From assembly GCF_038624605.1 (NCBI RefSeq), contig NZ_CP152020.1, forward strand, positions 1,419,312-1,483,311: a DNA stretch of 64,000 nt, written 5' to 3'. A program made the translations under genes and the position numbers. This DNA is from Psychrobacillus sp. FSL K6-4046 (lineage in GTDB: Bacteria; Bacillota; Bacilli; Bacillales_A; Planococcaceae). This document shows, piece after piece, positions 27,230 to 36,040 of this stretch; within the stretch, counting starts at the first letter, position 1, and the number at the start of each line of letters is the position of its first letter. The notes below the pieces were generated by a model that was given only the letters and a program-made list of their open reading frames with translations, had not been told where the DNA came from and did no database searches.

Positions 27230-27823
27230 ATGAATCAAATAATTATTGCAACTAAAAATAAGGGGAAAGCAAAGGATTTTGAAGCATTATTTAATCCCCT
27301 TGGATATGAGGTGCTAACCCTACATGACGTTGCAAAGGAAATGGATGTTGAAGAAACAGGTACAACCTTTGAAGAAAATGCCTTGTTAAAGGCGACTGCA
27401 TTAGCTGAACATTTACAATCGATCGTAATTGCGGATGACAGCGGCCTTGAAGTGGATGCCTTAGGCGGTCGTCCTGGTGTCTATTCTGCGCGTTATGCGG
27501 GAGAAGAGAAGAGTGATGAGGCAAACATCACCAAACTGTTAGAAGAGCTTAAAAACGTAAAAGAATCCGAAAGAAGTGCCCGCTTCGTTTGTGTGATTGC
27601 AGTGGCATCTCCAACGATGAAGCCATTCACAGTCAGAGGAACATGCGAAGGCGTTATCGCTCAAGAAAGAAAAGGGAATAACGGTTTTGGCTATGACCCA
27701 GTCTTCTTTGTTCCGTCCGAGAATAAAATGATGGCCGAATTATCTGCAGAAGAAAAAGGGGCTATTTCTCACCGTGGAAATGCTATTAAGCAATTGAAGT
27801 CAAAATTACCTGATTTACTATAA
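27230..27823 (+). CDS. rdgB: XTP/dITP diphosphatase
   Basis: 197 residues from ATG 27230, preceded by AAAGGA; a TTG at 27206 in the same frame overlaps rph and is less likely. Ham1/RdgB motifs: IIATKNKGKAKDFEALF, FEENALLKA, ADDSGLEVDALGGRPGVYSARYAGE, GFGYDPVFF and ISHRGNA. Removes deaminated purine triphosphates. Middle gene of rph-rdgB-phosphodiesterase (ysnA position). Confidence 0.95.
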   Translation: MNQIIIATKNKGKAKDFEALFNPLGYEVLTLHDVAKEMDVEETGTTFEENALLKATALAEHLQSIVIADDSGLEVDALGGRPGVYSARYAGEEKSDEANITKLLEELKNVKESERSARFVCVIAVASPTMKPFTVRGTCEGVIAQERKGNNGFGYDPVFFVPSENKMMAELSAEEKGAISHRGNAIKQLKSKLPDLL

Positions 27824-27839
27824 AGGTGGTGGCTGTTCG

Positions 27840-28346
27840 ATGAAGCTTTTAGTCATGAGTGATACGCATAAGGATATAATGGCTATGGAAGAGGTAATCC
27901 GCTTATATACAGAAAAGGTCGATGCCATCATTCACTGTGGGGATAGTGAGTTAGAGGCTTCCTTTTTTGAGGACAAACCTGTTTCCGTTGTTAAAGGGAA
28001 TTGTGATTATGATCTTGGATTTCCAGAGGAAAAAATTATTTCGTTGGAAGACCAAACCATTTTAATCGTTCATGGCCATCGTCATCAAGTCAAATCCACA
28101 ATATTGCCTCTCAATTATAGGGCGCAGGAAGAAGGAGCGACGATTGTCTGCTTTGGCCATTCACATTTACTTGGTGCAGAGCTTCAAAACGGTATCTTGT
28201 TTGTGAACCCAGGAAGTCTTCATCAACCAAGGGGACGTAAGGAAAAGAGCTATTCAATTATAGAAAAACAAAAAGATCGTTGGCAAGTTCTATTCTTCTC
28301 CTCTGACCATAAACTGTTAGAAGAAGTCACTTTCAATTTTTCGTAA
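27840..28346 (+). CDS. MJ0936/YfcE-type metallophosphoesterase (YsnB-like)
   Basis: 168 residues of the calcineurin-like phosphoesterase family. Metal ligands are in MSDTHKD, HCGDSE, VKGNCD, VHGHRHQ and FGHSH. Such enzymes cleave phosphodiesters in vitro; the physiological substrate of YsnB is not established. SD AAAGGTGGTGG lies 5-8 bases before ATG 27840. It ends the block syntenic with B. subtilis. Confidence 0.92.
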   Translation: MKLLVMSDTHKDIMAMEEVIRLYTEKVDAIIHCGDSELEASFFEDKPVSVVKGNCDYDLGFPEEKIISLEDQTILIVHGHRHQVKSTILPLNYRAQEEGATIVCFGHSHLLGAELQNGILFVNPGSLHQPRGRKEKSYSIIEKQKDRWQVLFFSSDHKLLEEVTFNFS

Positions 28347-28355
28347 AAGTAGTGT

Positions 28356-28384
28356 TGACATTCATTTGTTATCATTATATAATA
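28356..28384 (+). promoter_or_regulatory. Promoter of tRNA-Arg copy 1
   Basis: Consensus sigma-A promoter: TTGACA (28356-28361), 17 bases, TATAAT (28379-28384). Confidence 0.85.
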
Positions 28385-28423
28385 AATCTTGTCTTTCCTA
28401 TCTGTGTGGTGGGGGAGTACTTG

Positions 28424-28497
<74 letters not shown>

Positions 28498-28530
28498 TAA
28501 ATGGGTTCAGAAATAATTTTAAATCAATTA

Positions 28531-28577
28531 AAAAGCACCTCAAATCCTTTATTTTCAAGGATTTGAGGTGCTTTTTA
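28531..28577 (+). terminator. Terminator of tRNA-Arg copy 1
   Basis: Nineteen-base perfect stem: AAAAGCACCTCAAATCCTT (28531-28549) with its complement at 28557-28575, containing the terminal T-run. Confidence 0.9.
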
Positions 28578-28681
28578 TTCTTGGTTTTTACCACAGAGTT
28601 AATTCAGGTCAGACCCTTTTACTATTAAAAACCTACATTTCATGGTGATATTCCAACTATAGCTTAAGTAATCTCTATCGG

Positions 28682-28879
28682 TTGAAGTCGACATCCGTAA
28701 TCTTTAAACAAAAAGATGCTTATAATTCAACCATTAATGCATTTAAACAATTACATAATAAACATTATTTGCAGCACCTGTTTGTAGGGCATACGTTTAA
28801 AGCCATTGCCAATTGCCATACCAATAAGAGGCTTTATGAGAAGTCATTTGTATATTACCAAACGAAAAAAACATACTAG
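28682..28879 (+). CDS. Unrecognised short reading frame, possible remnant
   Basis: A 65-residue frame (starting at a TTG-type codon, no convincing SD) contains KQKDAYNSTINAFKQLHNKH and KAIANCHTNKRLYEKSFVYY. The spacing of aromatic and small residues vaguely recalls a TPR hairpin. It may be the tail of a degraded gene. The rest of 28580-29173 is AT-rich and I see nothing else coding in it. Confidence 0.2.
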   Translation: MKSTSVIFKQKDAYNSTINAFKQLHNKHYLQHLFVGHTFKAIANCHTNKRLYEKSFVYYQTKKTY

Positions 28880-29173
28880 CGAGTACAAGTCATAGAAATA
28901 TGACCATCAATAATAAAAAAATTTCCTACTGTTAAAATAACCGTGACATATCCAGTAGGTTATTCTAAATTATTTGCGGTACCAACTGTTGATCATGTTA
29001 ATATCATCTGTTGATGCATTGGTTTTTATAATCGTAAGAATGAAATTATTCTTACCAATTATTTTATAGGATATAAAAATTAACTTTTCGTTAGTATACT
29101 AGTATAATGAAAACGATATATTATATTAAGATAATTTATTCTTTATCTTCAGTATTGAGGGGTATTAAAAGAA

Positions 29174-30469
29174 ATGAAAAAGCTTAAAAAAATTGGGTTG
29201 GCTTGGCAAATTTTAATCGGTTTGATTTTAGGTATTATTGTTGGCGGTATATTTTATGGAAACGATAATATTTTAAAATACATCACACCTTTCGGAACGA
29301 TTTTTATGAATATGATTAAAATGATTGTAGTCCCAATTATTGTTTCGACATTAATTGTTGGTGTAGCCGGTCAAGGTTCTTTAAAACAGGTTGGAAAACT
29401 TAGTGTTAAAACACTTGTTTATTTTGAAATCATTACAACGGTTGCCATTATTCTAGGTATATTATTAGCTGATATAACGCAATTTGGTAGCGGTGTCGAT
29501 ATGAATGAGTTAACAAAAGGAGACATTACTTCGTATGTTGAAACAACAGAAGAAATGTCTAAAGAAGACCATAGCATAATGGATACAATTGTAAATATTG
29601 TACCTACAAACATTGTCTCCTCAATGGCAGCAGGGGACATGTTGCCAATCATCTTCTTTTCCGTACTGTTTGGTCTAGGGGTCGCAGCTATTGGTGATAA
29701 AGGCAAACCGGTATTAGCATTAGCACATGGTGTAGCTGACGCGATGTTCTGGGTAACGAATTTAATTATGAAGTTTGCGCCAATTGGTGTTTTTGCATTA
29801 ATCGCAACGACTGTTTCCACGTTTGGGTTATCTTCTTTAATTCCATTAGGGAAACTAATGATCTTAGTTTATTTTGCGATGATTTTCTTTATCGTAGTTG
29901 TATTGGGTATAACGGCTAAAATTGTTGGGTTAAGCATATTCCGCATTATTAAAATGATTAAAGACGAGCTCATATTAGGATTTTCCACTGCAAGCTCGGA
30001 AACTGTATTGCCGCGTATTATGCTGAAAACAGAAAAAGCAGGTGTACCAAAAGATATTGGGTCATTTGTTATTCCAACAGGTTATTCGTTTAATTTAGAT
30101 GGCTCTACTTTATACCAAGCAATTGCAGCATTATTCATTGCACAAATGTACAATATTGATTTGTCTTTATCAAATCAAATTATTTTAGTTTTAACGTTAA
30201 TGGTCACATCGAAAGGCATAGCAGGTGTGCCGGGAGTATCGTTTGTCGTGCTTCTTTCAACACTTGGTGCAGTAGGTATTCCTTTAGAAGGGCTAGCTTT
30301 CATTCTTGGAATTGATCGTCTATTAGATATGATGCGTACAGTTGTTAACATATGTGGTAATACATTAGCAGCATTAGTCATGGCGAAATGGGAAGGCCGT
30401 CTTGACATGGACAAGTATAATAACTACTTTAATAACGAAACAGTTGATGCTTCAGTTAAAGAGGATTAA
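29174..30469 (+). CDS. Proton/sodium-glutamate symporter, GltP/DctA type
   Basis: 431 residues of the dicarboxylate/amino acid:cation symporter family (DAACS). Eight membrane helices and two re-entrant loops; the serine-rich loop reads FSTASSETVLPRIM and the substrate loop SFVIPTGYSFNLDGSTLYQ, the version seen in GltP and DctA proteins. The C-terminal GIDRLLDMMRTVVNICGN is conserved. Likely substrates are glutamate, aspartate or C4-dicarboxylates. A T-box-like fragment and terminator follow its stop. Confidence 0.9.
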   Translation: MKKLKKIGLAWQILIGLILGIIVGGIFYGNDNILKYITPFGTIFMNMIKMIVVPIIVSTLIVGVAGQGSLKQVGKLSVKTLVYFEIITTVAIILGILLADITQFGSGVDMNELTKGDITSYVETTEEMSKEDHSIMDTIVNIVPTNIVSSMAAGDMLPIIFFSVLFGLGVAAIGDKGKPVLALAHGVADAMFWVTNLIMKFAPIGVFALIATTVSTFGLSSLIPLGKLMILVYFAMIFFIVVVLGITAKIVGLSIFRIIKMIKDELILGFSTASSETVLPRIMLKTEKAGVPKDIGSFVIPTGYSFNLDGSTLYQAIAALFIAQMYNIDLSLSNQIILVLTLMVTSKGIAGVPGVSFVVLLSTLGAVGIPLEGLAFILGIDRLLDMMRTVVNICGNTLAALVMAKWEGRLDMDKYNNYFNNETVDASVKED

Positions 30470-30504
30470 TTGTATAAAAGTAAACAGATGTATCAAGGTT
30501 TAGA

Positions 30505-30576
30505 AAGTTGGTACCGTGGTAGAAAAGCGCTTAAAATCCTTTAACGTTGGGGGTCTTAGGCGCTTTTCTTTTTTTG
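30505..30576 (+). promoter_or_regulatory. T-box-like remnant with terminator
   Basis: AAGTTGGTACCGTG (30505-30518) matches the 14-base T-box core (AGGGTGGnACCGCG) at 11 positions and is followed, as in T-box leaders, by a terminator: AGAAAAGCGC (30521-30530) with GCGCTTTTCT (30560-30569) and a T-run. No room exists upstream for a full T-box leader and no regulated gene follows at once, so it now acts at most as the gltP-type gene's terminator. Confidence 0.5.
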
Positions 30577-30689
30577 AGAAGTCGTTAAATACAAGAAATT
30601 ATTATCTTTTTGCTTCTTTGCCTGTAATCCACTGCTTTAATGGCATCTGTTTTTCTGGTAGCAAAACATACAGATTTCATTACTTAAAA

Positions 30690-30740
30690 TTGACAGGATG
30701 TATACATTCGTATACAATTTTATGTATACGAATGTATACA
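30690..30740 (+). promoter_or_regulatory. Promoter with four TGTATAC half-sites
   Basis: TTGACA (30690-30695), 17 bases, TACAAT (30713-30718). The palindromic 18-mer TGTATACATTCGTATACA (30699-30716) overlaps the -10, and its reverse complement lies at 30723-30740 after a 6-base spacer. The result is a large dyad of four TGTATAC-type half-sites, typical of a cooperative repressor site. The regulator is unknown. Confidence 0.7.
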
Positions 30741-30755
30741 TTAGGGGGATGAAAA

Positions 30756-31073
30756 ATGAAAAATGATTCCCATAGAGAAAGACTCACGGATCACTGTGAA
30801 GACCGAAATGGTCCTTGTAGAGGTAGTGGAAAAAGACGTGGAGCAAAAACGTTTCGTCGGGGAAGAGCTTTGGCCTTCTATGAGATAATGCAAACGAAAT
30901 CTAATTCTCTAAAAAGACAGCTCGCTACTCCAGAGCTACAATCCGTGAACTCAGTGTTAGTGGGGGAGCTAAAGGCTGTAGAAATGTTAATGGATGAATT
31001 TGCCCAGTTATTTGAATTAGTAGAAGTTGACGAAAAAGATCAACAGAATGAAGTGGAAGAATCAGGACAGTAA
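30756..31073 (+). CDS. Conserved small protein of unknown function
   Basis: 105 residues. A basic, glycine/arginine-rich N-terminus (CRGSGKRRGAKTFRRGRALAFYE) is followed by a helical part (KSNSLKRQLATPELQSVNSVLVGELKAVEMLMDEFAQLFEL) and an acidic tail. I have a sense of similar Bacillus hypotheticals but cannot name a family. SD AGGGGGA precedes ATG 30756. It is the first gene behind the TGTATAC operator and lies 45 bases ahead of the hmoA-like gene, so both probably form one operon. Confidence 0.65.
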   Translation: MKNDSHRERLTDHCEDRNGPCRGSGKRRGAKTFRRGRALAFYEIMQTKSNSLKRQLATPELQSVNSVLVGELKAVEMLMDEFAQLFELVEVDEKDQQNEVEESGQ

Positions 31074-31118
31074 TAAGAAAGATATTACATATATTCGTAA
31101 TAATTTGGAGGGATGACA

Positions 31119-31451
31119 ATGTTCGTACAAATTCGCAAATGGACAGTAACAGAAGGAAACTCAGATAAGGTACTAGAACGCTTTAAGAAAAAACCAGATC
31201 AAGGACCATCTTTAATTGAACAAAGAGAAGGTTTTATCGGACGTGAACTTTTAGTGAAAAACGTTCGCCGTGGTGAAGAAGAAGTAGTAATGATCGTTCG
31301 CTGGGAATCAGAAGAGGCATGGAAAGCATGGGAAAAGAGCCCTGAACATATCGCTGGTCACAAAAATAAAATTAAAGAACACGGTGGAAAACCACCGAAG
31401 CCTGAATATGTAATTTCCATGGAGCACGGAAACTATTCAGTAGTTGAATAA
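31119..31451 (+). CDS. hmoA: HmoA-like heme-degrading monooxygenase
   Basis: 110 residues from ATG 31119 (GGAGGG six bases upstream; ATG 31113 overlaps that SD). Dimeric alpha/beta-barrel ABM fold of the IsdG/HmoA type: MFVQIRKWTVTEGNSDKV, then VRRGEEEVVMIVRWESEEAWKAWEKSPEHIAGHK. These proteins degrade heme to release iron. Downstream of the 105-residue gene. No Fur box is evident; control by the TGTATAC operator is inferred. Confidence 0.82.
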   Translation: MFVQIRKWTVTEGNSDKVLERFKKKPDQGPSLIEQREGFIGRELLVKNVRRGEEEVVMIVRWESEEAWKAWEKSPEHIAGHKNKIKEHGGKPPKPEYVISMEHGNYSVVE

Positions 31452-31512
31452 GTATTTTGCAAAAGAGTGAGCTATTAATGTAGCTTGCTCTTTTTGTTTT
31501 AGAAGAATCCCT

Positions 31513-31610
31513 ACCCCGAGGAAAGCGTCCGGCTGGGGCGAAAAATCAAATCTACTCCCTAATTTAAGATTTCTTTGCATCATAAATCAACCCTACCCTT
31601 TAACATAGCT
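31513..31610 (+). repeat. Interspersed repeat family A, copy 3 (partial)
   Basis: About 98 bases, from CCCCGAGGAAAGCGTCCGG to TTTAACATAGCT, match the right-hand quarter of copy 1 (about 2813-2914) in the same orientation. The left part of the element is missing. Confidence 0.75.
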
Positions 31611-31625
31611 AATATAGTTGCTTAA

Positions 31626-31654
31626 GAATAGTTCTCAAATTTATATCTATTTTA
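31626..31654 (+). promoter_or_regulatory. Candidate sigma-G promoter of the germinant receptor operon
   Basis: GAATA (31626-31630), 17 bases, TATTTTA (31648-31654) approximates the forespore sigma-G pattern (GHATR, CATnHTA; first -10 base differs). It lies about 58 bases before the first ger gene. Confidence 0.35.
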
Positions 31655-31712
31655 CCTTATAAACGCTTTAAAAGTTGTCAAAACTAGAAAGTATTATAAA
31701 ACGTTAGAAGGT

Positions 31713-32891
31713 ATGAATTTGAAAAGAGTCGGTCCGATAAGTATTTTACATATTGTTGCTTTATCCATGACGATGATTGGATTAAAAAATCATGTCACTA
31801 TTCTACCACCCATTTTAGAGGTTGGGGGTAGAGATGGGTGGATGTCTGTCATACTGGCTGCAGTAGTTATGAGCTTCTGGATTTTTATACTTGTTTATAT
31901 TTATAAGCAAGCGAAACAAAGGCCCTTGATGGAGTGGCTTCAGGAGGCAACAGGTCCCAAAACTAGTACAATCTTTCGTTACGTAGTAGGGATCTATCTG
32001 TTCGTATTGGCAGCCTTTACCATGCGTGAAGCGATGCAGTGGGTGAAAACCACCTTCTTGCCTACGACATCCATCATCGTCTTATTAATAATTTATATTG
32101 TTTTGTGCATCCTATTAGCAACTAGTAATATCCAAACTATTGCAATAGTAAATGTTATGGTCTTGTTTGGTGTTTTAGTTTTAGGATTTTTTGTTGCCTT
32201 TGTGAACATTCAGGTGAAGGATTATTCATTGATCCGACCTTTTTTAGAGCATGGCTGGGAGCCTGTGCTAAAAGCCAGTATATTTCCTGCTGCAGGTTAT
32301 ATCGAGCTAATACTACTTCTCTTTTTACAGCAACATATTAAAGACAAAATGAGATGGTACCATTTTGCCATTATCCTTTTCTTGTTAATGGGGCTAACTT
32401 TAGGCCCTTTACTGGGAGCCATTACAGAGTTTGGTCCACACGAGGCCGCGGAACAAAATTATCCGGCATATGAGGAATGGGGTTTAGTTACTATTGGGCA
32501 GTTCATCGAACATCTTGACTTTTTTCCCATCTACCAATGGTTAACTGGTGCCTTTATACGTGTTGGGCTGCTTTTATTCATCACAATTGACCTTCTTAAA
32601 ATGAAAAACAAGAAGCCTGTATGGTTCATCTTAGCCCCAGCGTTCTTTATCATTTGTATGATTTTAACGTTAATAAACGACAATTTATTTCTTTTCATTA
32701 AAGGTAACTACTTTCTTATAACTACTTTCGTGTTCTTTTTACTAGTATCAATCTTCTTGTTCTTGATAGCTTTTTTTCATAAAAAAACAACAAAAAAAGA
32801 GAAAAGACGTATGAAAGGAGGGAAACAAAGTGAAACCAACGGAGGAGAAACTGGATCTTCAAACAATAAAAGAACTATTCAAGAAGAATGA
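31713..32891 (+). CDS. Germinant receptor B subunit (GerAB/GerKB-like)
   Basis: 392 residues, about ten membrane helices, an APC-superfamily permease-like germination protein. The N-terminus (KRVGPISILHIVALSMTMIGLKNHVTILPPILEVGGRDGW) fits GerAB members, which line the germinant-binding site in the spore inner membrane. The cytoplasmic tail (KKKTTKKEKRRMKGGKQ...) is longer than usual (GerAB about 365). Its last 62 bases overlap the next gene. First of a B-A-C operon. Confidence 0.88.
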   Translation: MNLKRVGPISILHIVALSMTMIGLKNHVTILPPILEVGGRDGWMSVILAAVVMSFWIFILVYIYKQAKQRPLMEWLQEATGPKTSTIFRYVVGIYLFVLAAFTMREAMQWVKTTFLPTTSIIVLLIIYIVLCILLATSNIQTIAIVNVMVLFGVLVLGFFVAFVNIQVKDYSLIRPFLEHGWEPVLKASIFPAAGYIELILLLFLQQHIKDKMRWYHFAIILFLLMGLTLGPLLGAITEFGPHEAAEQNYPAYEEWGLVTIGQFIEHLDFFPIYQWLTGAFIRVGLLLFITIDLLKMKNKKPVWFILAPAFFIICMILTLINDNLFLFIKGNYFLITTFVFFLLVSIFLFLIAFFHKKTTKKEKRRMKGGKQSETNGGETGSSNNKRTIQEE

Positions 32892-34296
32892 AGATGTCAT
32901 TTTTCAGTTGTATAACTATGGGAAATATAAAGTCCATTTCATTACCTGTGATGCTATGACCGATCTCCAACTACTAAATGAAACCATTGTTCCTCGGATA
33001 CAAAAAATGTGCACTGAGGTTGGCGAGGAACCACTTGAGGAGTTCATTTTGAATAAGCTTCATATACCAGATTTACAAAAGGTAGAGGCAAAAGAAGATA
33101 TAATCACTAGAATATTTAATGGTTATCTAATTCTTCATATTGAGAATGAAAATCTAACATTTTCAAGTAATATTGCTAAAAAGCCTAATAGAAGTCCTGA
33201 GGAATCCAGGATGGAAGTACTTATTAAGGGGCCAAGGGATAATTTTATTGAGGATATTTCGGTTAATATTGCTTTAATAAGAAAAAGATTACCTACAAAC
33301 TCCTTGAATGTGGAAAAACTGGAACTAGGAAAAAGATCAAAGACAACAGTTGCTGTACTTTATATGGATGATATTGCTAGCAAGGACATCCTAAAGGATA
33401 TTATGAGTCAATTAAAGGAAGTTGATATTGATATTGTTTTTAGTGGAGAACTTTTGCTGGAAAAAATAAATAAAAAATCTCCCATCTTCCCTAGAAATGA
33501 TTATACTGGAAGGCCAGATTTTGCTGTACAAGCCTTGGTAAGGGGAAGGTTTCTTATTCTAGTTGATGGCGTGGCTTATGTAGTAATAACCCCAGTCAAC
33601 TTATTTTTGCTATTAAAATCAGGGGAAGACGTGGAATATCCAATCGCTTTTAGTAGTGCGGAAAGAGTGCTGAGGATAATTGGTCTAATGATAGGATTAG
33701 CTTTGCCAGCCTTTTGGCTAGCGCTTACTACTTTTCATCAGGACCAACTACCCTTTCAATTACTAGCCACCGTTGTTCAAAATAATTCCGGACTACCGTT
33801 GCCCTCAGCCGTTGAAATGCTGACGATGCTTGGTATGTTTGAGTTATTTAGGGAGGCAGGCTTACGATTGCCAAGCGTTATTGGTGGAACCATAAGTGTA
33901 GTAGGTGGTCTAATCATAGGGGATGCAGCTATAAGAGCAGGCTTAACTAGCCCTGCAATGATTGTTGTGATAGCTATATCCACAATCGCCACCTTCACTT
34001 TAGTGAATCAGTCGCTTGTCACTGCTGTAAGTATAGTTCGAATCATACTCATACTGATTACATCTATTCTAGGATTGTTTGGATTTTTTATTGCTTTATA
34101 TTTTTTACTGCTTTATTTATCAAATATCAGAATATTTGGAGTTCCTTATATGAATATTGCAACGGATTTGAGCTGGTCAACTATTAAAAGATCTCTTATA
34201 AGGCCTGCGCCCAAAAACTATAAAGAACGTCCTCATTCTTTAAACCCTCAGGATTCTACTCGAATTGGAGGAGAAGATGATGAAGAGAATAACTAA
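32830..34296 (+). CDS. Germinant receptor A subunit (GerAA/GerKA-like)
   Basis: 488 residues of the GerA family. A soluble N-terminal half (about 1-240, with GRPDFAVQALVRGRFLILVDG) precedes four or five membrane helices (from about 285), including PLPSAVEMLTMLGMFELFREAGLRLP and GGTISVVGGLIIGDAAI, both family hallmarks. It begins at GTG 32830 behind AAAGGAGGG, inside the end of the B gene. With B and C it forms a nutrient receptor that triggers spore germination. Confidence 0.93.
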   Translation: MKPTEEKLDLQTIKELFKKNEDVIFQLYNYGKYKVHFITCDAMTDLQLLNETIVPRIQKMCTEVGEEPLEEFILNKLHIPDLQKVEAKEDIITRIFNGYLILHIENENLTFSSNIAKKPNRSPEESRMEVLIKGPRDNFIEDISVNIALIRKRLPTNSLNVEKLELGKRSKTTVAVLYMDDIASKDILKDIMSQLKEVDIDIVFSGELLLEKINKKSPIFPRNDYTGRPDFAVQALVRGRFLILVDGVAYVVITPVNLFLLLKSGEDVEYPIAFSSAERVLRIIGLMIGLALPAFWLALTTFHQDQLPFQLLATVVQNNSGLPLPSAVEMLTMLGMFELFREAGLRLPSVIGGTISVVGGLIIGDAAIRAGLTSPAMIVVIAISTIATFTLVNQSLVTAVSIVRIILILITSILGLFGFFIALYFLLLYLSNIRIFGVPYMNIATDLSWSTIKRSLIRPAPKNYKERPHSLNPQDSTRIGGEDDEENN

Positions 34297-35428
34297 ACAA
34301 TTGTGCATTCTTTGCTTAGTTCTACCTCTACTTACCAGCTGTTGGGATGTGGATGAACCAAATAGAATACGATACATCTATGCAATAGGGATAGATTATA
34401 AAGAGGATAAGTATGAAATACATGCTCAAATCATCGACTTCATCAATATTGCAAAAACGGAGCAACCAAACCAGGATGCTATTCAGGTGGAAGTTGGCAA
34501 GGCTAAAGGAGACACTATAGAAGAGGCATTCTTTGAATTGTATAAATCGACGGATTTGAAGTTATTCTGGGGGCATATGACATATATGGTACTTTCAGAG
34601 GAAGCGCTTAAAGAAGGAAGAGCTAATGTTGTTATTAACGCCTTTTTAAGATTTAGGGAGATTAGATATCAAACGTGGGTATATTCAACGAATGATCCTA
34701 TCGGTGAAATTATGTTGCTAAATCCTCTTTTTAACAGCGCCATGACTAGACTTAAACTAGCAGATCCTATGAGTTCATACCAACAAGAGTCCTTTGTAGA
34801 ACCAATAGATTTTCGGAAGCTCGTTATCCGTTTAAATGAACCTAGTTACGAAGTAAACATACCCTATGTGAAAATAGACGATAATTGGGAGAATGAAAAA
34901 GAAAAAGATAAACTACCGAAATTCGAGGGAGTAGGTGTCGTTACTCCAGATGAATTTAAAGGCTTTATCTCAGGCGAAAAGATTAATGGATTACAGTGGA
35001 TGACTAAGGAAACTAAAAAAGGGGAAATTACAATTCCTCGTGAAGATAAGTTTGTTTCGATTACTATAGATAATCTAAAAATAAAAGTAAAACCTAAAGT
35101 TCAAGGCAATGATGTAAAATTTGAAGTAAAATTAAATATGAATGCTTTACTAAGTAGCTTTGAAGGAAAAATTACTGAGAAAGAGATTCGCCAATTTGTG
35201 AAGAAACAAATAAAGAAAGAAATCGAAGAAACCTATTTAGAAGGACTGGAAAAAGACGTGGATATTTATCGTCTATCAGAATATTTGTACAGAAGTGATG
35301 TGAAGAATTGGAACAAAGTACAGAAGGATGGCAAAGTCCCCTTGACAGAAAACTCTATTAGCAGCATAACAATAGATGTTAATAAAGTTTATACAGGGAG
35401 AAAAGCATTTAAAGAAACAATTGAGTAG
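34280..35428 (+). CDS. Germinant receptor C subunit, lipoprotein (GerAC/GerKC-like)
   Basis: 382 residues from ATG 34280, about 6 bases after GGAGGAGA; a second ATG at 34277 and a TTG at 34265 lie too near or within the SD. Signal peptide with lipobox LLTSC, lipid-modified Cys at about 21, followed by WDVDEPNRIRYIYAIGIDY, a GerAC hallmark. It overlaps the A gene by 17 bases. GerAC proteins sit on the outer face of the spore inner membrane. Confidence 0.92.
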   Translation: MKRITKQLCILCLVLPLLTSCWDVDEPNRIRYIYAIGIDYKEDKYEIHAQIIDFINIAKTEQPNQDAIQVEVGKAKGDTIEEAFFELYKSTDLKLFWGHMTYMVLSEEALKEGRANVVINAFLRFREIRYQTWVYSTNDPIGEIMLLNPLFNSAMTRLKLADPMSSYQQESFVEPIDFRKLVIRLNEPSYEVNIPYVKIDDNWENEKEKDKLPKFEGVGVVTPDEFKGFISGEKINGLQWMTKETKKGEITIPREDKFVSITIDNLKIKVKPKVQGNDVKFEVKLNMNALLSSFEGKITEKEIRQFVKKQIKKEIEETYLEGLEKDVDIYRLSEYLYRSDVKNWNKVQKDGKVPLTENSISSITIDVNKVYTGRKAFKETIE

Positions 35429-35518
35429 CTTAATTGCTTGTTCTGTAGGAAATAAGGGGATAGGATAGGAAATAATGTTCTTTTTTCCTTATTAATTTAT
35501 AAAAAATGATTAATACCC

Positions 35519-35547
35519 TTGACAATAAATCAAATATACATGATAAT
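35519..35547 (+). promoter_or_regulatory. Promoter of tRNA-Arg copy 2
   Basis: TTGACA (35519-35524), 17 bases, GATAAT (35542-35547). The stretch ATAATAAATnTTGTCTTTCC downstream is shared with copy 1, so the promoter region is part of the duplication. Confidence 0.8.
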
Positions 35548-35589
35548 AAATATTGTCTTTCCAGTATTTTAATTCGGAAAGAAAATATT

Positions 35590-35663
<74 letters not shown>

Positions 35664-35702
35664 TAGATTGGTTCAGGTGATCGAAGTTTGAACCTAACTA
35701 AA

Positions 35703-35746
35703 AGTGCTTCAAATCCTTTTATATAAAGGGGTTTGGGGCATTTTTT
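35703..35746 (+). terminator. Terminator of tRNA-Arg copy 2
   Basis: AGTGCTTCAAATCCTTT pairs with AAAGGGGTTTGGGGCAT (several G-U pairs), followed by TTTTT. It is a diverged copy of the 28531-28577 hairpin. From 35747 to 36040 I see only AT-rich DNA, presumably the dus promoter region. Confidence 0.8.
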
Positions 35747-36040
35747 CTGTCTTTTGACTCCTTGTTTTAAATGTGTCACTAAACGAAATAAATAAAGAGC
35801 AGAACTACCAAATTTACTTCTTGCAAAATGAAAATCTTTATAAGAGAAACATGTATGAAGATAAATTGAAAAAGCTAGGTTATACTATAAAAATGACTTT
35901 ATTGCCTAGCCAAACGAGATCTTTATAGCTCTCTTTATATGTGCAATAACTTTTTATATGTAAATTAAATCATAATTTTTAATAACACTGGGATCTGTGG
36001 TTGAAGATGAATCCCATTACGAGAGGGTTGGAATATAAAT

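Noticed and set aside
30516-30752. 78-codon open frame after the GltP-type gene
   Set aside because: It begins just before a strong terminator, runs through the hairpin and promoter region, has no SD, and shows no protein-like composition.
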